From NCBI RefSeq assembly GCF_003634825.1, contig NZ_RBXD01000001.1, positions 952,501 through 1,016,500 on the forward strand: a stretch of 64,000 bases of DNA, read 5' to 3'. A program made the position numbers and the translations under genes. This document shows positions 17,142-27,245 of this stretch, one piece after another. The notes beneath the pieces were generated by a model. The model saw only the letters and a program-made list of their open reading frames with translations. It was not told the DNA's origin and searched no databases. The DNA is from Flavobacterium sp. 123. GTDB taxonomy: Bacteria; Bacteroidota; Bacteroidia; Flavobacteriales; Flavobacteriaceae. Numbering within the stretch: the stretch's first letter is position 1; every line of letters starts with the position of its first letter.

Positions 17142-20100
17142 CTATGTATTTCTAACTTTAACGTGATAAATCACATTAGGTTTTGTTCCAACATGCTCTA
17201 ATAAATGATACATTCTATCATCAGCAGCTAATTTAGCAACTTTTGCATCTGCATCATTAACATCTCCAAATACCATTGCTCCGTTAGAACAAGCACTTGA
17301 ACATGCTGTTTGGAATTCACCATCAACAATTGCTCTACCTTCTCTTTTTGCTTTTAGAATTGTAGCTTGTGTCATTTGGATACACATAGAACATTTTTCC
17401 ATAACTCCACGAGAACGAACATTTACATCTGGATTTAATACCATACGACCTAAATCATCATTCATATGATAATCAAATTCACTGTTTTTGCTATACAAGA
17501 ACCAGTTGAAACGACGTACTTTATAAGGACAGTTATTAGCACAGTAACGAGTACCAACACATCTATTGTAAGCCATATTATTTTGACCTTGACGGCTGTG
17601 AGATGTTGCAGCTACAGGACAAACAGTTTCACATGGTGCGTGATTACAATGTTGACACATAACTGGTTGGAAAGAAACTTGAGGATTATCTCCTGCTTTT
17701 TCCATTTCATTAAATGTAGACAAAGAACTTGACAAACCAGCAATATTTTCTTTTCTTTCGTTATCTCCTTCAAAAGTACTTTCAGAAGAATAATATCTGT
17801 CAATACGCAACCAGTGCATATCACGGCTTCTTCTTACTTCAGATTTACCCACAACAGGCACATTGTTTTCAGCGTGGCAAGCAATAACACAAGCTCCACA
17901 ACCTGTACAAGCATTTAAATCGATAGATAGATTAAAATGATGTCCAACAGAACGATCAAATGAATCCCATAAATCTACTTTTGTAGCTTCAACCTCTTTG
18001 TGATCTAAAGAAACCATAGGAACTTTATTCCATTCTTTAGCATCTTTCGTGTTGAATATCTCAAGAGAAGTTTCTTTGATAATATCACCTCTACCCATCA
18101 ATGTTTTCTGACCTTGAACACAAGCAAATTCATGTTCTCCATCAGCTTTAACTAATGTTATAGATTGTACATCATTAAAACCTTTATATAAAGAGTAAGC
18201 ATTTAAACCTACCATCATTTCTTCTTTCAAAGCAGCTTTACGACCATAACCAAGAGACAAACCTACAGTTCCAACAGCTTGACCTGGTTGAACAATTACA
18301 GGAACATTCTCTAATTTAACACCGTCAGCAGTTGTAATAGAAGCATAACTTCCGTTCAAACCACCATTAGCTACAATTTCATTAGAAAGACCTAATGCTT
18401 TTGCATCAGCATTAGAAACAGTTACATAATTATCCCAAGATACTCTTGTAATTGGATCTGGAAACTCTTGCAACCATGGATTATTAGCTTGTTGACCATC
18501 ACCCATACCTGTTTTAGTGTAAAGAACAAGTTCAAAACCTTCAGCAGATTTTGATTGTGCCAATACATTTGCAGCAGCAGTGTAATCAGCAGAAGCTGCA
18601 GATGCCGATGGAATTACACCTACATATACACCATCATGTAAAACTTTATTCCAAGAAGAACCTGCAATTATTGTTGAAGCAGTTGCTTTGATATAATCGT
18701 AATATGTTCCAGGAATACCGTTTAATGATAATAAAACGTCTTGAAATTGTTTTGTATCAAATAATGGACGAATAGTTGGCTGAGTTAAAGAGTAAGTCCC
18801 TTTAGTCAAACTAATATCATTCCATGATTCTAAATAATGAGGAACAGCAGCTGCTACAGTAGAAACTAAAGCAGTTTCATCTTCTTTCAAAGAAAAAGCA
18901 ACTGAAGTATTTACTTTTTTAAGTCCTTCTACAAATGAAGCACTATCAGCTAAAGTATAAACTGGATTAACACCACTCATAATTAAAGTATGAACACTAC
19001 CAGCCTTCATCTCATTAATTAATTGAGCAACTTTTTGATTAGATCCTTTTCTAATTTGTCTTGAACCTGAAGTAGTAAAAGCCTCACTAGCTAACGCTTG
19101 GTTGATAGCTAAAACTAACAATTGAGCATTTTTATCCTGAATTCCAGAAACTAAAACACCTTTAGAACCAGCAGCTTTTAATTGTTGAGCCGCTTTAGTT
19201 ACTTCAGCTTTAAATTTATCATCTAAATTTACAGAAACAGCAGAACCTGTTACTATATTATATATTTGAACTAATGCTTGTTTTTGATTAGCCGTTGACA
19301 TTGGTAAACGCTTATCAGCAGCAGCACCAGATAAAGTCATGTTTGCCTCTAATTGGAAATGTCTAGACATTTTACCACTTTGAGGAATTCTTCCTTTAGC
19401 GTAACCTGAATCGTATCCTCCACCTTGCCAGTCTCCAAGAAAATCTGCACCTACAGATACTATAAGAGAAGCTTTTGAAAAATCATAATCAACTAAAGCT
19501 CTTTCACCGTATACAGCTTCAAATGCATCAAGTGCTTCTGATGAAGAAACAGCATCATAAACTACATGCTTAGCGTTTGGATTTTTAGCAATAAAATCAG
19601 CAATTAACTTTTCAGTTGATGGACTTGCTAATGTATTTGTCAATAATACAACCTGACCGCCTTTTGCTTTAGCATCTACTAAACTAGAAGCTAATTTTGA
19701 ATTCACCTCAGACCAAGATGCTTTTTTACCTGCAATTTTTGGTTCTTTAAGACGCATACTATCGTATAAAGACAAAATAGATGCATGAATTCTAGCATTT
19801 GCAGCAAATTTTGCTCCAGCAATAGTATTATTATCTATTTTAATAGGACGCCCTTCACGAGTTTTAACTAAAATATTCGCAAAATCAAAACCGTCAAAAA
19901 CAGACGTTGCATAATAGTCGGCAACACCAGGAATAATTTGTTCTGGTTGCAATACGTAAGGTATAGACTTATGAACAGGTCCTTCGCAAGCTGCAAGTGT
20001 AGCTGCCGCAGTACTAAATCCAACGTACTTTAAAAAATCACGACGTGTTGTAGAAGAAGATGACAATGCATCATTATTACCTAAGAATTCATCCGTAGGA

Positions 20101-20198
20101 ATTTCTTCAACAAATTCGTTATTTTTAAGCGCCTCAACAATAGAACTATTTCCGTCTAGTTCTTCAACACTTTTCCAGTATTTTTTGTTTGATGACAT
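17142..20198 (-). CDS. actB: Alternative complex III iron-sulfur subunit ActB (fused molybdopterin-like and FeS domains)
   Basis: ActB is the large periplasmic subunit of alternative complex III. Its 1018 residues join a molybdopterin-oxidoreductase-like domain (about 75-720), believed to lack the cofactor in this family, to a ferredoxin-like domain (about 745-1010) that carries iron-sulfur clusters. A Tat-type signal sits unusually far inside, TRRDFLKYVGFS at about 51-62 followed by a hydrophobic stretch and a Cys. Cluster motifs are CTGCGACVIAC, CQHCNHAPCETVCP, CVGTRYCANNCPY and a last set around CSMCIQM and CSSACSNGA. The fusion and the recessed Tat motif are usual for Bacteroidota ActB. 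Confidence 0.96.
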   Translation of the reverse strand: MSSNKKYWKSVEELDGNSSIVEALKNNEFVEEIPTDEFLGNNDALSSSSTTRRDFLKYVGFSTAAATLAACEGPVHKSIPYVLQPEQIIPGVADYYATSVFDGFDFANILVKTREGRPIKIDNNTIAGAKFAANARIHASILSLYDSMRLKEPKIAGKKASWSEVNSKLASSLVDAKAKGGQVVLLTNTLASPSTEKLIADFIAKNPNAKHVVYDAVSSSEALDAFEAVYGERALVDYDFSKASLIVSVGADFLGDWQGGGYDSGYAKGRIPQSGKMSRHFQLEANMTLSGAAADKRLPMSTANQKQALVQIYNIVTGSAVSVNLDDKFKAEVTKAAQQLKAAGSKGVLVSGIQDKNAQLLVLAINQALASEAFTTSGSRQIRKGSNQKVAQLINEMKAGSVHTLIMSGVNPVYTLADSASFVEGLKKVNTSVAFSLKEDETALVSTVAAAVPHYLESWNDISLTKGTYSLTQPTIRPLFDTKQFQDVLLSLNGIPGTYYDYIKATASTIIAGSSWNKVLHDGVYVGVIPSASAASADYTAAANVLAQSKSAEGFELVLYTKTGMGDGQQANNPWLQEFPDPITRVSWDNYVTVSNADAKALGLSNEIVANGGLNGSYASITTADGVKLENVPVIVQPGQAVGTVGLSLGYGRKAALKEEMMVGLNAYSLYKGFNDVQSITLVKADGEHEFACVQGQKTLMGRGDIIKETSLEIFNTKDAKEWNKVPMVSLDHKEVEATKVDLWDSFDRSVGHHFNLSIDLNACTGCGACVIACHAENNVPVVGKSEVRRSRDMHWLRIDRYYSSESTFEGDNERKENIAGLSSSLSTFNEMEKAGDNPQVSFQPVMCQHCNHAPCETVCPVAATSHSRQGQNNMAYNRCVGTRYCANNCPYKVRRFNWFLYSKNSEFDYHMNDDLGRMVLNPDVNVRSRGVMEKCSMCIQMTQATILKAKREGRAIVDGEFQTACSSACSNGAMVFGDVNDADAKVAKLAADDRMYHLLEHVGTKPNVIYHVKVRNT

Positions 20199-20227
20199 AT
20201 ATAAATATTAAAATCTTAATAATTTGA

Positions 20228-21529
20228 TTAATAGTGACATTTACCACATTCCAAACCTCCCATTTGTGCAGCAGTCAATTTGTCTACACCATATTTTTTA
20301 GAAAGTTGCTCATGGATTTTAGTGTAATATTCATTACCCTCCATTTTAACGTCAGTTTTTCTATGGCAATCTATACACCATCCCATAGTTAAAGGAGCGA
20401 ATTGTTTTTGAATTTCATACTCCTGAACTGGTCCGTGACAAGTTTGACATTCAACACCAGCAACAGTTACGTGTTGTGAGTGGTTAAAGTAAACAAAGTC
20501 AGGTAAGTTATGAATACGAACCCATTTAACAGGTTGTGTTTTTCCAGTATAGGATTGCGTAGTTTTATCCCACCCAACAGCAGTATAAAGCTTTTGAATT
20601 TGCTCATCATAAAATGCTTTGCTATACTCAGGAGTAGCAGTAGACTCAGCTACTTCAGCAATATTTTTATGACAGTTCATACATACATTCAAAGAAGGTA
20701 TACCCGCATTTTTACTAACTCTTGCAGCAGAGTGACAATACTTACAGTTGATTTCATTATCACCAGCATGTATTCTGTGAGAATAATGTATTGGCTGTAT
20801 AGGCTCATAATTTTGATCCACACCAACTTGCATTAAAAACCCGTATACAAAATAAGCACCCGACAACAATAATAGTATAGCAGTAACCAAAACCAAAAAT
20901 TGATTTCTAGCAAATGCTTTCCAAATAGGTAATGTTGGTTCTTTTGGAGCCACTTCAATGTTGTTTGCTTTAGCTACTTTTCTTAAAACATTGTTTACCA
21001 AAAACAACATCACAACAAGCATAGCCATCACAAGACTTAAAGCACCTAAAACAATATTATTTGATAATCCCGATTCCGGAGCAGGAGCACCAGGAACAGC
21101 AGCACCAGCAGCAGCTGCAGGAGCTTCCTCTTTAGGGGTTGATGTATAAGCAATGATATTATCAATATCTCCCTCTGCTAATTGAGGAAAAGCAGTCATT
21201 GAAATTTTATTATTTTCTTCAAAAACTTTCACCGCAGCAGCATCTCCTGATTTAATCAAATCAGAACTGTTATGAACCCATTTGTAAATCCATGACATTT
21301 CATATTTACCTGCAATTCCTCTAAGGGCAGGACCCGTAGCTTTTGCATCTAATTTATGACATGCCGCGCAATTTGCATTAAACAGCTCTTTACCTTTTGC
21401 AGGATCTCCACCAGTTGCAGCTGCAGGCGCAGCATCTTGAGCAAATGAAGATAATGAGAAAATTAGCATTAGAGCTAAGCTAAAATATAATTTCCTTGAC
21501 ATCGAATTATGGTTACCCACCTTTTTCAT
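20228..21529 (-). CDS. actA: Alternative complex III multihaem cytochrome c ActA
   Basis: ActA carries electrons from the iron-sulfur subunit towards the terminal cytochrome. The 433 residues have a signal peptide (about 10-30, ending SSFAQ), a monohaem cytochrome domain (CAACHK, about 54-59), an Ala/Pro-rich linker, two transmembrane helices (about 160-180 and 212-235), then a five-haem region with CKYCH, CMNCH, CQTCH, CIDCH and CGKCH. That makes six CxxCH sites in all. The last lies one residue from the C terminus. ATG 21529 is used; an in-frame ATG at 21502 would also leave a signal peptide. It is the first gene of the operon, about 80 nt after the likely transcription start. Confidence 0.95.
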   Translation of the reverse strand: MKKVGNHNSMSRKLYFSLALMLIFSLSSFAQDAAPAAATGGDPAKGKELFNANCAACHKLDAKATGPALRGIAGKYEMSWIYKWVHNSSDLIKSGDAAAVKVFEENNKISMTAFPQLAEGDIDNIIAYTSTPKEEAPAAAAGAAVPGAPAPESGLSNNIVLGALSLVMAMLVVMLFLVNNVLRKVAKANNIEVAPKEPTLPIWKAFARNQFLVLVTAILLLLSGAYFVYGFLMQVGVDQNYEPIQPIHYSHRIHAGDNEINCKYCHSAARVSKNAGIPSLNVCMNCHKNIAEVAESTATPEYSKAFYDEQIQKLYTAVGWDKTTQSYTGKTQPVKWVRIHNLPDFVYFNHSQHVTVAGVECQTCHGPVQEYEIQKQFAPLTMGWCIDCHRKTDVKMEGNEYYTKIHEQLSKKYGVDKLTAAQMGGLECGKCHY

Positions 21530-21616
21530 ATAGTATAATGATTATCTACTAAAATTGGTACGGTTTTTTCTATAAACATTTTGAGAAAAAACGAATACAT
21601 TATTTTTAAACTTGGA

Positions 21617-21647
21617 CAAAAATACGACTTAAGAACTATTCTCAAAA
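21617..21647 (-). promoter_or_regulatory. Promoter of the actABCDEF-coxBA operon
   Basis: On the minus strand, TTTTG (21643-21647) and TATTTTTG (21617-21624) are 18 nt apart and match the -33 and -7 elements of Bacteroidota sigma-A promoters. The expected start near 21611 gives a leader of about 80 nt. Confidence 0.75.
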
Positions 21648-21721
21648 CCTTAAAATAGTCTTAAATTCAATTTATATTAATTCTAAATAATTTTTTTAAC
21701 CCGCTTTCATCCTTTAAATAT

Positions 21722-21729
21722 TATTTTTG
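21722..21729 (+). promoter_or_regulatory. -7 promoter box of the SPOR gene
   Basis: TATTTTTG matches TAnnTTTG and lies 18 nt before the ATG at 21748. No clear -33 element is visible. Confidence 0.5.
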
Positions 21730-21747
21730 CGTAAAAAACATCACATT

Positions 21748-22137
21748 ATGAGAATTTTAACGATTAAAAAATACATTTTTTACACCATTGCTATAGGTTC
21801 ATCAACGTATGCATTACATGCTCAAGATAGAGTTATTACGGTAAATCAAGACCCAAAATTCGAACAATTACTCAATGAAAAGAGAAAAATAAATGCTTCA
21901 TTGACTCTAAACGATCGTTATAGAATTCAAATTTTTAGTGGAGAGAGCGAAAAAGCAAAAAAAACATTAATTGAATTTAAACAAGAATTTGATAATTTGG
22001 ATGGAACTATCGTTTTTAACACCCCAAATTATAAAGTATGGGTAGGTAATTTTAAAACAAGAATCGAAGCCGAAAAAAACCTGTTTATCATCAAAAAAAG
22101 ATATAAAAATGTGCTTTTAATAAAGCCCAACAAATAG
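21748..22137 (+). CDS. Exported SPOR-domain protein
   Basis: This 129-residue protein has a signal peptide (about 1-25, ending LHAQ) and a C-terminal SPOR domain of about 70 residues (YRIQIFSGESEKAKK ... YKVWVGNFKTRIEAEKNL ... KNVLLIKP). SPOR domains bind denuded glycan strands in septal peptidoglycan, so a periplasmic role in division or wall remodelling is likely. I use ATG 21748; a TTG at 21727 lies inside the promoter box and is not the start. It is a single-gene unit with its own promoter and terminator, divergent from the act-cox operon. Confidence 0.85.
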   Translation: MRILTIKKYIFYTIAIGSSTYALHAQDRVITVNQDPKFEQLLNEKRKINASLTLNDRYRIQIFSGESEKAKKTLIEFKQEFDNLDGTIVFNTPNYKVWVGNFKTRIEAEKNLFIIKKRYKNVLLIKPNK

Positions 22138-22170
22138 ACTTCAAATAATAGTTTGATATTACAATAGCTA

Positions 22171-22203
22171 AAAAACCCACTCTAAATGAGTGGGTTTTTT
22201 TTG
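22171..22203 (+). terminator. Terminator of the SPOR gene
   Basis: CCCACTC (22176-22182) pairs with GAGTGGG (22188-22194) across a 5-nt loop, flanked by A and T runs. Confidence 0.9.
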
Positions 22204-22331
22204 TTTTAGATTTCGACTTAAATCCCCACTAAATTAGATTAAAAAATACACACTAATTTATAGGTAGACTATTAAACTGATTGAAGATTAAATTATACAA
22301 ATTGTAATACCTGTTGTTATCTATATAAAAT

Positions 22332-22360
22332 AAAAAAATCCCGATTTACATCGGGATTTT
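22332..22360 (-). terminator. Terminator of the rimP-nusA-infB operon
   Basis: AAAATCCCGA (22335-22344) pairs with TCGGGATTTT (22351-22360). On the minus strand it is followed by seven T residues, just after the infB stop. Confidence 0.92.
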
Positions 22361-22383
22361 CAAAAGATCTATAAAAATTTATA

Positions 22384-25239
22384 TTATTTCAATTTCTTTT
22401 TGATAGCTACTTCATGGTAAGCCTCAATAACATCTCTTTCTTCAATATCATTGTAGTTTTTAATTTGAATACCACAATCATACCCTTTAGCAACTTCTTT
22501 AACATCATCTTTAAAACGTTTAAGCGCTAAAAGCTCTCCACTGAATACAACTACACCATCTCTAATAATTCTGATTTTAGAGTTTCTTGCAATTTTTCCA
22601 TCCATTACCATACATCCTGCAATAGAACCAACTTTAGAGATTTTGAATATCTCTCTAATTTCAGCTGTACCTAGAATTTCTTCTTTCATTTCTGGAGCTA
22701 ACATTCCTTCCATCGCATCTTTCAAGTCATCGATAGCTGCATAGATAATAGAGTAATAACGGATATCGATTTCTTCTTTATCAGCAAGCTGTCTTGCATT
22801 TCCAGCAGGACGAACATTAAATCCAATAATAATTGCATCTGAAGCAGAAGCTAACATAACATCAGTCTCTGTAATTGCTCCAACTCCTTTATGTATAATA
22901 TTAATTTGTATTTCTTCAGTAGATAATTTAGAGAACGAGTCAGACAACGCTTCAACAGATCCATCAACGTCTCCTTTAAGGATAACATTAAGTTCTTTAA
23001 ACTGACCAAGAGCAATACGACGTCCAATTTCATCAAGTGTAATATGACGTTGTGTACGAACCGATTGTTCACGCATCAATTGAGAACGTTTAGAGGCAAT
23101 TTGTTTTGCTTCTTTTTCATCTTCAAAAATATTAAACTTATCACCTGCCGTAGCAGCTCCGTCTAAACCTAAAACAGATACTGGTGTAGATGGTCCTGCT
23201 TCTGTAACCACATGACCTCTTTCATCATGCATGGCTTTAATTTTACCATGATGTTTACCTGCCAACATATAATCTCCAATTCTAAGAGTACCATGCTGCA
23301 CTAATATAGTAGAAACGTATCCTTTTCCTTTATCAAGGAAAGCTTCAACAACCGTACCTTGTGCTGCTTTATTTGGATTAGATTTTAAATCTAAAATCTC
23401 CGCTTCTAACAATACTTTCTCTAATAAATCTTTAACTCCAAGACCTGTCTTTGCAGAAATATCATGAGATTGAATTTTTCCACCCCAATCTTCAACAAGT
23501 AAATTCATACTTGCTAATTTCTCTTTAATTTTTTCAGGATTAGCATTTGGTTTATCCACTTTATTTATTGCAAAAATAATTGGAACACCTGCTGCTTGAG
23601 CATGACTAATTGCTTCTTTTGTTTGTGGCATGATATCATCATCCGCAGCAATTACAATAATAGCAATATCGGTAACTTGAGCACCACGCGCACGCATTGC
23701 AGTAAACGCCTCGTGACCTGGTGTATCTAAAAATGCAATTTTTTGTCCGTTATCCAAAGTTACTCCATAAGCTCCAATGTGCTGTGTAATACCTCCAGAC
23801 TCCCCAGCAATTACATTTTCTTTACGAATATAATCCAGTAAAGATGTTTTACCGTGATCGACGTGACCCATTACAGTAACAATAGGTGCCCTGAAAACTA
23901 AATCTTCTTCTTTATCTTCAACGACTTGAATAGCTTCTTCAATATCAACTGTAATAAACTCTACTTCATAACCGAATTCATCAGCAACAATTGTTAATGT
24001 TTCTGCATCTAAACGTTGATTCATGGTAACCATGATACCAAGTGACATACAAGTTCCAATAACTTTAGTAATTGGCACATCCATCATGATAGCGATTTCA
24101 CCTACAGTAACAAATTCAGTAACTTTAATAGTTTTACTTCCTTCATCTAAAGCTCTTTGCTCATCATCAGATTTCTGACGGTGCGTATCTCTTTTATCTC
24201 TTCTATATTTCGCTGCCTTAGATTTACCTCCTTTACCTTGAAGTTTTTCTAAAGTTTCACGAATTTGATTTTTAACTTCTTCTTCTGTAGGCTCTACTTT
24301 CGCAACGATTGCAGGTCTGTTTCCTTTTACGAAACCAGGTCTTGCACTTCGGTTTGCATTAAATCCTCCACCAGCTGCATTAGGCGTAATTTTATTTGGA
24401 TTTGGAGCTCCCGGAACTCCAGGAGTTGCAGGTGGTCTCGGAGCACCTGGTTTAGGAGCAATCCTTTTACGTTTATTTTTATTAGCACTATTAGCTGCTC
24501 CAGCCGCACCAGGAACACCAGGCTTGTTTGGAGTAATTTTAGGCTCTTCTTTTTTCTTTTTAGGTTTATTAAATTGAGATAAATCAATTACTTGACCCGT
24601 TAAAGTAGTACCTGATAATTTTTGATACTGAGTTGTGATGGTTTCATCTATAGGAGCTTCTTCTGATTTTTCAACAGATTTTTCTTCCTGAACAACTTGC
24701 TTTTTAACTTCTTTTATTCCTAAAACAGGCTTAACCTCTTTTATTTCTTTTTTCTCCGAAATAGGTTTTTCTTGAACTACTTCTTTAACAACTGGTTCTT
24801 CTGATGGAATAATAGCTTTAGGAAGGTCATTTTTTTCAACCGCTGCAGGACCTGGAACAACTGAAGGTTTCTTAGGATTAAGATCTATTTTACCGACTTG
24901 AACTGGACCTGATACAATAGCTCTTGCTTTGATCACTTCCTGTTGTTTTTGTCGCTCTTCATCTTGTTTGCGTTTGTCTTCAATTTCTTTTTCTCGTTCA
25001 ACACGCAACGCTTCTTTCTCTTTTCTTTTCTCTTCTCCTACTTCTTTCGAAGCCTCTTTATTCCCCTTGTCGCCCGCAAATTGACTTTGTAGGATATTAA
25101 ATTCCTTATCAGAAATTTTTGTGTTTGGATTTGCATCAATAGCAATTCCCTTATCTTTTAGATAATCCACAGCTCTTTCTAACGAAATATTTAATTCCCT
25201 TAAAACCTTGTTTATTCTAATTACTCTCTCTTCAGACAT
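22384..25239 (-). CDS. infB: Translation initiation factor IF-2
   Basis: IF-2 is the GTPase that brings initiator tRNA to the 30S subunit and promotes subunit joining. The 951 residues hold an IF2_N domain (about 1-55), a long low-complexity region (about 60-340) that shifts from Lys/Glu-rich to Pro/Gly/Ala-rich, a second IF2_N-like domain (about 370-420), the G domain with [20 protein letters not shown] and NKVDKP, then domains II-IV. It is the last gene of rimP-nusA-infB, 98 nt after nusA, and is followed by a clear terminator. Confidence 0.98.
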   Translation of the reverse strand: MSEERVIRINKVLRELNISLERAVDYLKDKGIAIDANPNTKISDKEFNILQSQFAGDKGNKEASKEVGEEKRKEKEALRVEREKEIEDKRKQDEERQKQQEVIKARAIVSGPVQVGKIDLNPKKPSVVPGPAAVEKNDLPKAIIPSEEPVVKEVVQEKPISEKKEIKEVKPVLGIKEVKKQVVQEEKSVEKSEEAPIDETITTQYQKLSGTTLTGQVIDLSQFNKPKKKKEEPKITPNKPGVPGAAGAANSANKNKRKRIAPKPGAPRPPATPGVPGAPNPNKITPNAAGGGFNANRSARPGFVKGNRPAIVAKVEPTEEEVKNQIRETLEKLQGKGGKSKAAKYRRDKRDTHRQKSDDEQRALDEGSKTIKVTEFVTVGEIAIMMDVPITKVIGTCMSLGIMVTMNQRLDAETLTIVADEFGYEVEFITVDIEEAIQVVEDKEEDLVFRAPIVTVMGHVDHGKTSLLDYIRKENVIAGESGGITQHIGAYGVTLDNGQKIAFLDTPGHEAFTAMRARGAQVTDIAIIVIAADDDIMPQTKEAISHAQAAGVPIIFAINKVDKPNANPEKIKEKLASMNLLVEDWGGKIQSHDISAKTGLGVKDLLEKVLLEAEILDLKSNPNKAAQGTVVEAFLDKGKGYVSTILVQHGTLRIGDYMLAGKHHGKIKAMHDERGHVVTEAGPSTPVSVLGLDGAATAGDKFNIFEDEKEAKQIASKRSQLMREQSVRTQRHITLDEIGRRIALGQFKELNVILKGDVDGSVEALSDSFSKLSTEEIQINIIHKGVGAITETDVMLASASDAIIIGFNVRPAGNARQLADKEEIDIRYYSIIYAAIDDLKDAMEGMLAPEMKEEILGTAEIREIFKISKVGSIAGCMVMDGKIARNSKIRIIRDGVVVFSGELLALKRFKDDVKEVAKGYDCGIQIKNYNDIEERDVIEAYHEVAIKKKLK

Positions 25240-25337
25240 AAAACCTTTTTATTATTACCTTATTTTGTTGTTTCTCAACCTAACCTTTTATAATAAAAGG
25301 AAAAATAAGGTCAAGAATTAATTGTAAAGAATTTTGA

Positions 25338-26591
25338 TTAACTATCAAATTCTTCTTTTAGTATTCTTATTACATCTAGAATAGTTTCCTCTTCTAAATC
25401 TGTTCTTCTTACCAAATCCTCTACATCATGTTTCAAAATACTTTTTGCAGTATCCAATCCAATTTTTGCAAATTCTTCGATAACCCAATCCTCAATCTCA
25501 TCAGAGAACTCAGTTAATTCAACATCATCCTCATCAGCAGTAGCTCCTGCTACATCACCTTCACGAATAACATCTAACTCATAACCTGTCAATTGACCTG
25601 CTAATTTAATATTGTGACCTCCTCTACCGATAGCTTTTGAAACTTCTTCTAATTTCAAAAACACTTCAGCTCTTTTTGTTTCTTCATTAATTTTAATTGA
25701 AGAAACTTTAGCAGGACTCAATGCTCTAGTAATATACAATTGAATATTGCTAGTATAATTAATAACGTCAATGTTTTCGTTTCCTAATTCACGAACAATT
25801 CCATGAATACGTGATCCTTTCATACCTACACAAGCTCCAACTGGATCAATTCTATCATCATAAGAATCAACCGCTACTTTTGCTTTTTCACCAGGAATTC
25901 GAACCACTTTTTTAACCATAATCAATCCGTCAAATACTTCTGGGATTTCTTGTTCAAATAATTTTTCTAAAAACTTCTCAGAAGTTCTAGACATAATAAT
26001 TTGTGGTTTATTTCCTTTTAATTCAACACTTTCAATGATTCCACGAACATTATCTCCTTTTCTGAAAAAATCAGAAGGGATTTGTTTTTCTTTTGGCAAT
26101 ACAATTTCATTTCCTTCGTCATCAACCAAAATAACAACTCTAGGACGCACATGATGCACTTCAGCAGTATAAATATCACCAATAATATCTTTAAATTGCT
26201 TGTAAAGATTTGTATTATCGTGTTCATGAATTTTTGAAATTAAATTTTGGCGTAAAGCTAAAATAGCTCTTCTTCCTAAATCTATTAATTTCACTTCTTC
26301 TGAAACATCTTCTCCAATTTCAAAATCAGGTTCAATTTTTCTAGCCTCAGTCAAAGTAATCTCTTCGTTTTCAAAATCCAAATCCTCGTCTGCAACGATT
26401 ACTCTTCTTCTCCATATCTCCATATCCCCTTTATCAGGATTTATAATGATATCAAAATTATCATCTGAACCGTATTTTTTCTTCAATGCATTTCTAAATA
26501 CATCTTCCAAAATTGCCATAAGCGTTACACGATCAATAAGTTTATCATCTTTAAACTCTGAGAATGAATCGATTAATGCTAAATTTTCCAT
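25338..26591 (-). CDS. nusA: Transcription elongation/termination factor NusA
   Basis: NusA binds RNA polymerase and nascent RNA and affects pausing, termination and antitermination. The 417 residues carry the N-terminal polymerase-binding domain (about 1-130), an S1 domain (about 135-205), and two KH domains (about 220-345, with GACVGMKGSRIHGIVREL and AIGRGGHNIKLA). The C-terminal acidic repeats of the longer proteobacterial NusA are replaced by a short tail with a helix-hairpin-helix-like end. It lies 13 nt after rimP. Since NusA acts on terminators, the hairpin in front of rimP could allow feedback. Confidence 0.97.
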   Translation of the reverse strand: MENLALIDSFSEFKDDKLIDRVTLMAILEDVFRNALKKKYGSDDNFDIIINPDKGDMEIWRRRVIVADEDLDFENEEITLTEARKIEPDFEIGEDVSEEVKLIDLGRRAILALRQNLISKIHEHDNTNLYKQFKDIIGDIYTAEVHHVRPRVVILVDDEGNEIVLPKEKQIPSDFFRKGDNVRGIIESVELKGNKPQIIMSRTSEKFLEKLFEQEIPEVFDGLIMVKKVVRIPGEKAKVAVDSYDDRIDPVGACVGMKGSRIHGIVRELGNENIDVINYTSNIQLYITRALSPAKVSSIKINEETKRAEVFLKLEEVSKAIGRGGHNIKLAGQLTGYELDVIREGDVAGATADEDDVELTEFSDEIEDWVIEEFAKIGLDTAKSILKHDVEDLVRRTDLEEETILDVIRILKEEFDS

Positions 26592-26604
26592 GCGAATTCT
26601 TTAA

Positions 26605-27069
26605 TTAAAATGTTACTGTAACAATTGCTTCTTTAATATCTGCGTAAGGTAATTCTAGTCTTTTTTGAACCGTTTCTTTACCTTTTCCTATCTTCTTTGG
26701 TTCTCTTGCTTGCCACGACAAAATTACAAAATCATCATTAGCTTCCACTAATTCTGCTTCAATATTTTCTGTAGCGGTCTTTACAATCAAGGTTCTACCT
26801 ACATTTTTCTTGTATTGTCTAATCATTTTTAATGGCGAACCAACTCCTACTGATGCAACTTCTAAAGAGAAATCTTGTTCTTCTCTATCCAAATTATTTT
26901 CAATTGCGCGGCTCACATCGATACAGTCTTGTAAAACTACTCCGTTATCTCCGTCTAAAGTAATAATAATTTTAAAAGCATCTGTAATGATTAAGTCAAT
27001 CAGAAAAACTGTTGGTTTTTCTAAAAGACATTCTGTCAATAGCTTATTTACTTTTTCTTTAAATGTCAT
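26605..27069 (-). CDS. rimP: Ribosome maturation factor RimP
   Basis: RimP helps late assembly of the 30S subunit. The start at ATG 27069 gives 154 residues ([15 protein letters not shown]) with the N-terminal alpha/beta domain ([20 protein letters not shown] and the SVGVGSPL segment) and the C-terminal SH3-like barrel. An in-frame ATG at 27105 would make the reading frame run through a terminator-like hairpin and adds residues unlike the family, so I reject it. It is the first gene of rimP-nusA-infB, which is the usual Bacteria order. Confidence 0.95.
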   Translation of the reverse strand: MTFKEKVNKLLTECLLEKPTVFLIDLIITDAFKIIITLDGDNGVVLQDCIDVSRAIENNLDREEQDFSLEVASVGVGSPLKMIRQYKKNVGRTLIVKTATENIEAELVEANDDFVILSWQAREPKKIGKGKETVQKRLELPYADIKEAIVTVTF

Positions 27070-27077
27070 ATTTTTAT

Positions 27078-27103
27078 AAAAAGAGGGGACATTTAGTCCC
27101 CTC
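27078..27103 (-). terminator. Terminator-like hairpin in the rimP leader (possible attenuator)
   Basis: On the minus strand an 8-bp perfect GC-rich stem (27083-27090 with 27096-27103, loop 5 nt) is followed by TTTTT. It lies after the probable promoter at 27132-27139 and 8 nt before the rimP ATG. No gene on this strand ends here, so an attenuator is the simplest reading. Confidence 0.7.
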
Positions 27104-27131
27104 ATTATCTAGATTTTAATAAATAACGGTG

Positions 27132-27139
27132 CAAATATA
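27132..27139 (-). promoter_or_regulatory. -7 promoter box of rimP-nusA-infB
   Basis: On the minus strand this reads TATATTTG, a full match to TAnnTTTG. Expected transcription start is near 27126, giving a leader of about 55 nt that holds the hairpin at 27083-27103. Confidence 0.6.
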
Positions 27140-27245
27140 GTGTTTTTTTTATTATTTAAAATAATCGATAGCTGATAAAATATTTCTTATCTTTAATGGT
27201 GTATTAAAATATCGTGATTTTCCCACGATTTAAACTTCAAAAATC

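Noticed and set aside
24265..24587. Open frames overlapping the low-complexity region of infB
   Set aside because: They arise from the Pro/Gly/Ala-rich coding bias of IF-2; the IF-2 frame is clearly the real one.
27070..27105. rimP start at ATG 27105
   Set aside because: It would place a terminator-like hairpin inside the coding region and adds residues unlike the RimP family; ATG 27069 fits the family start.
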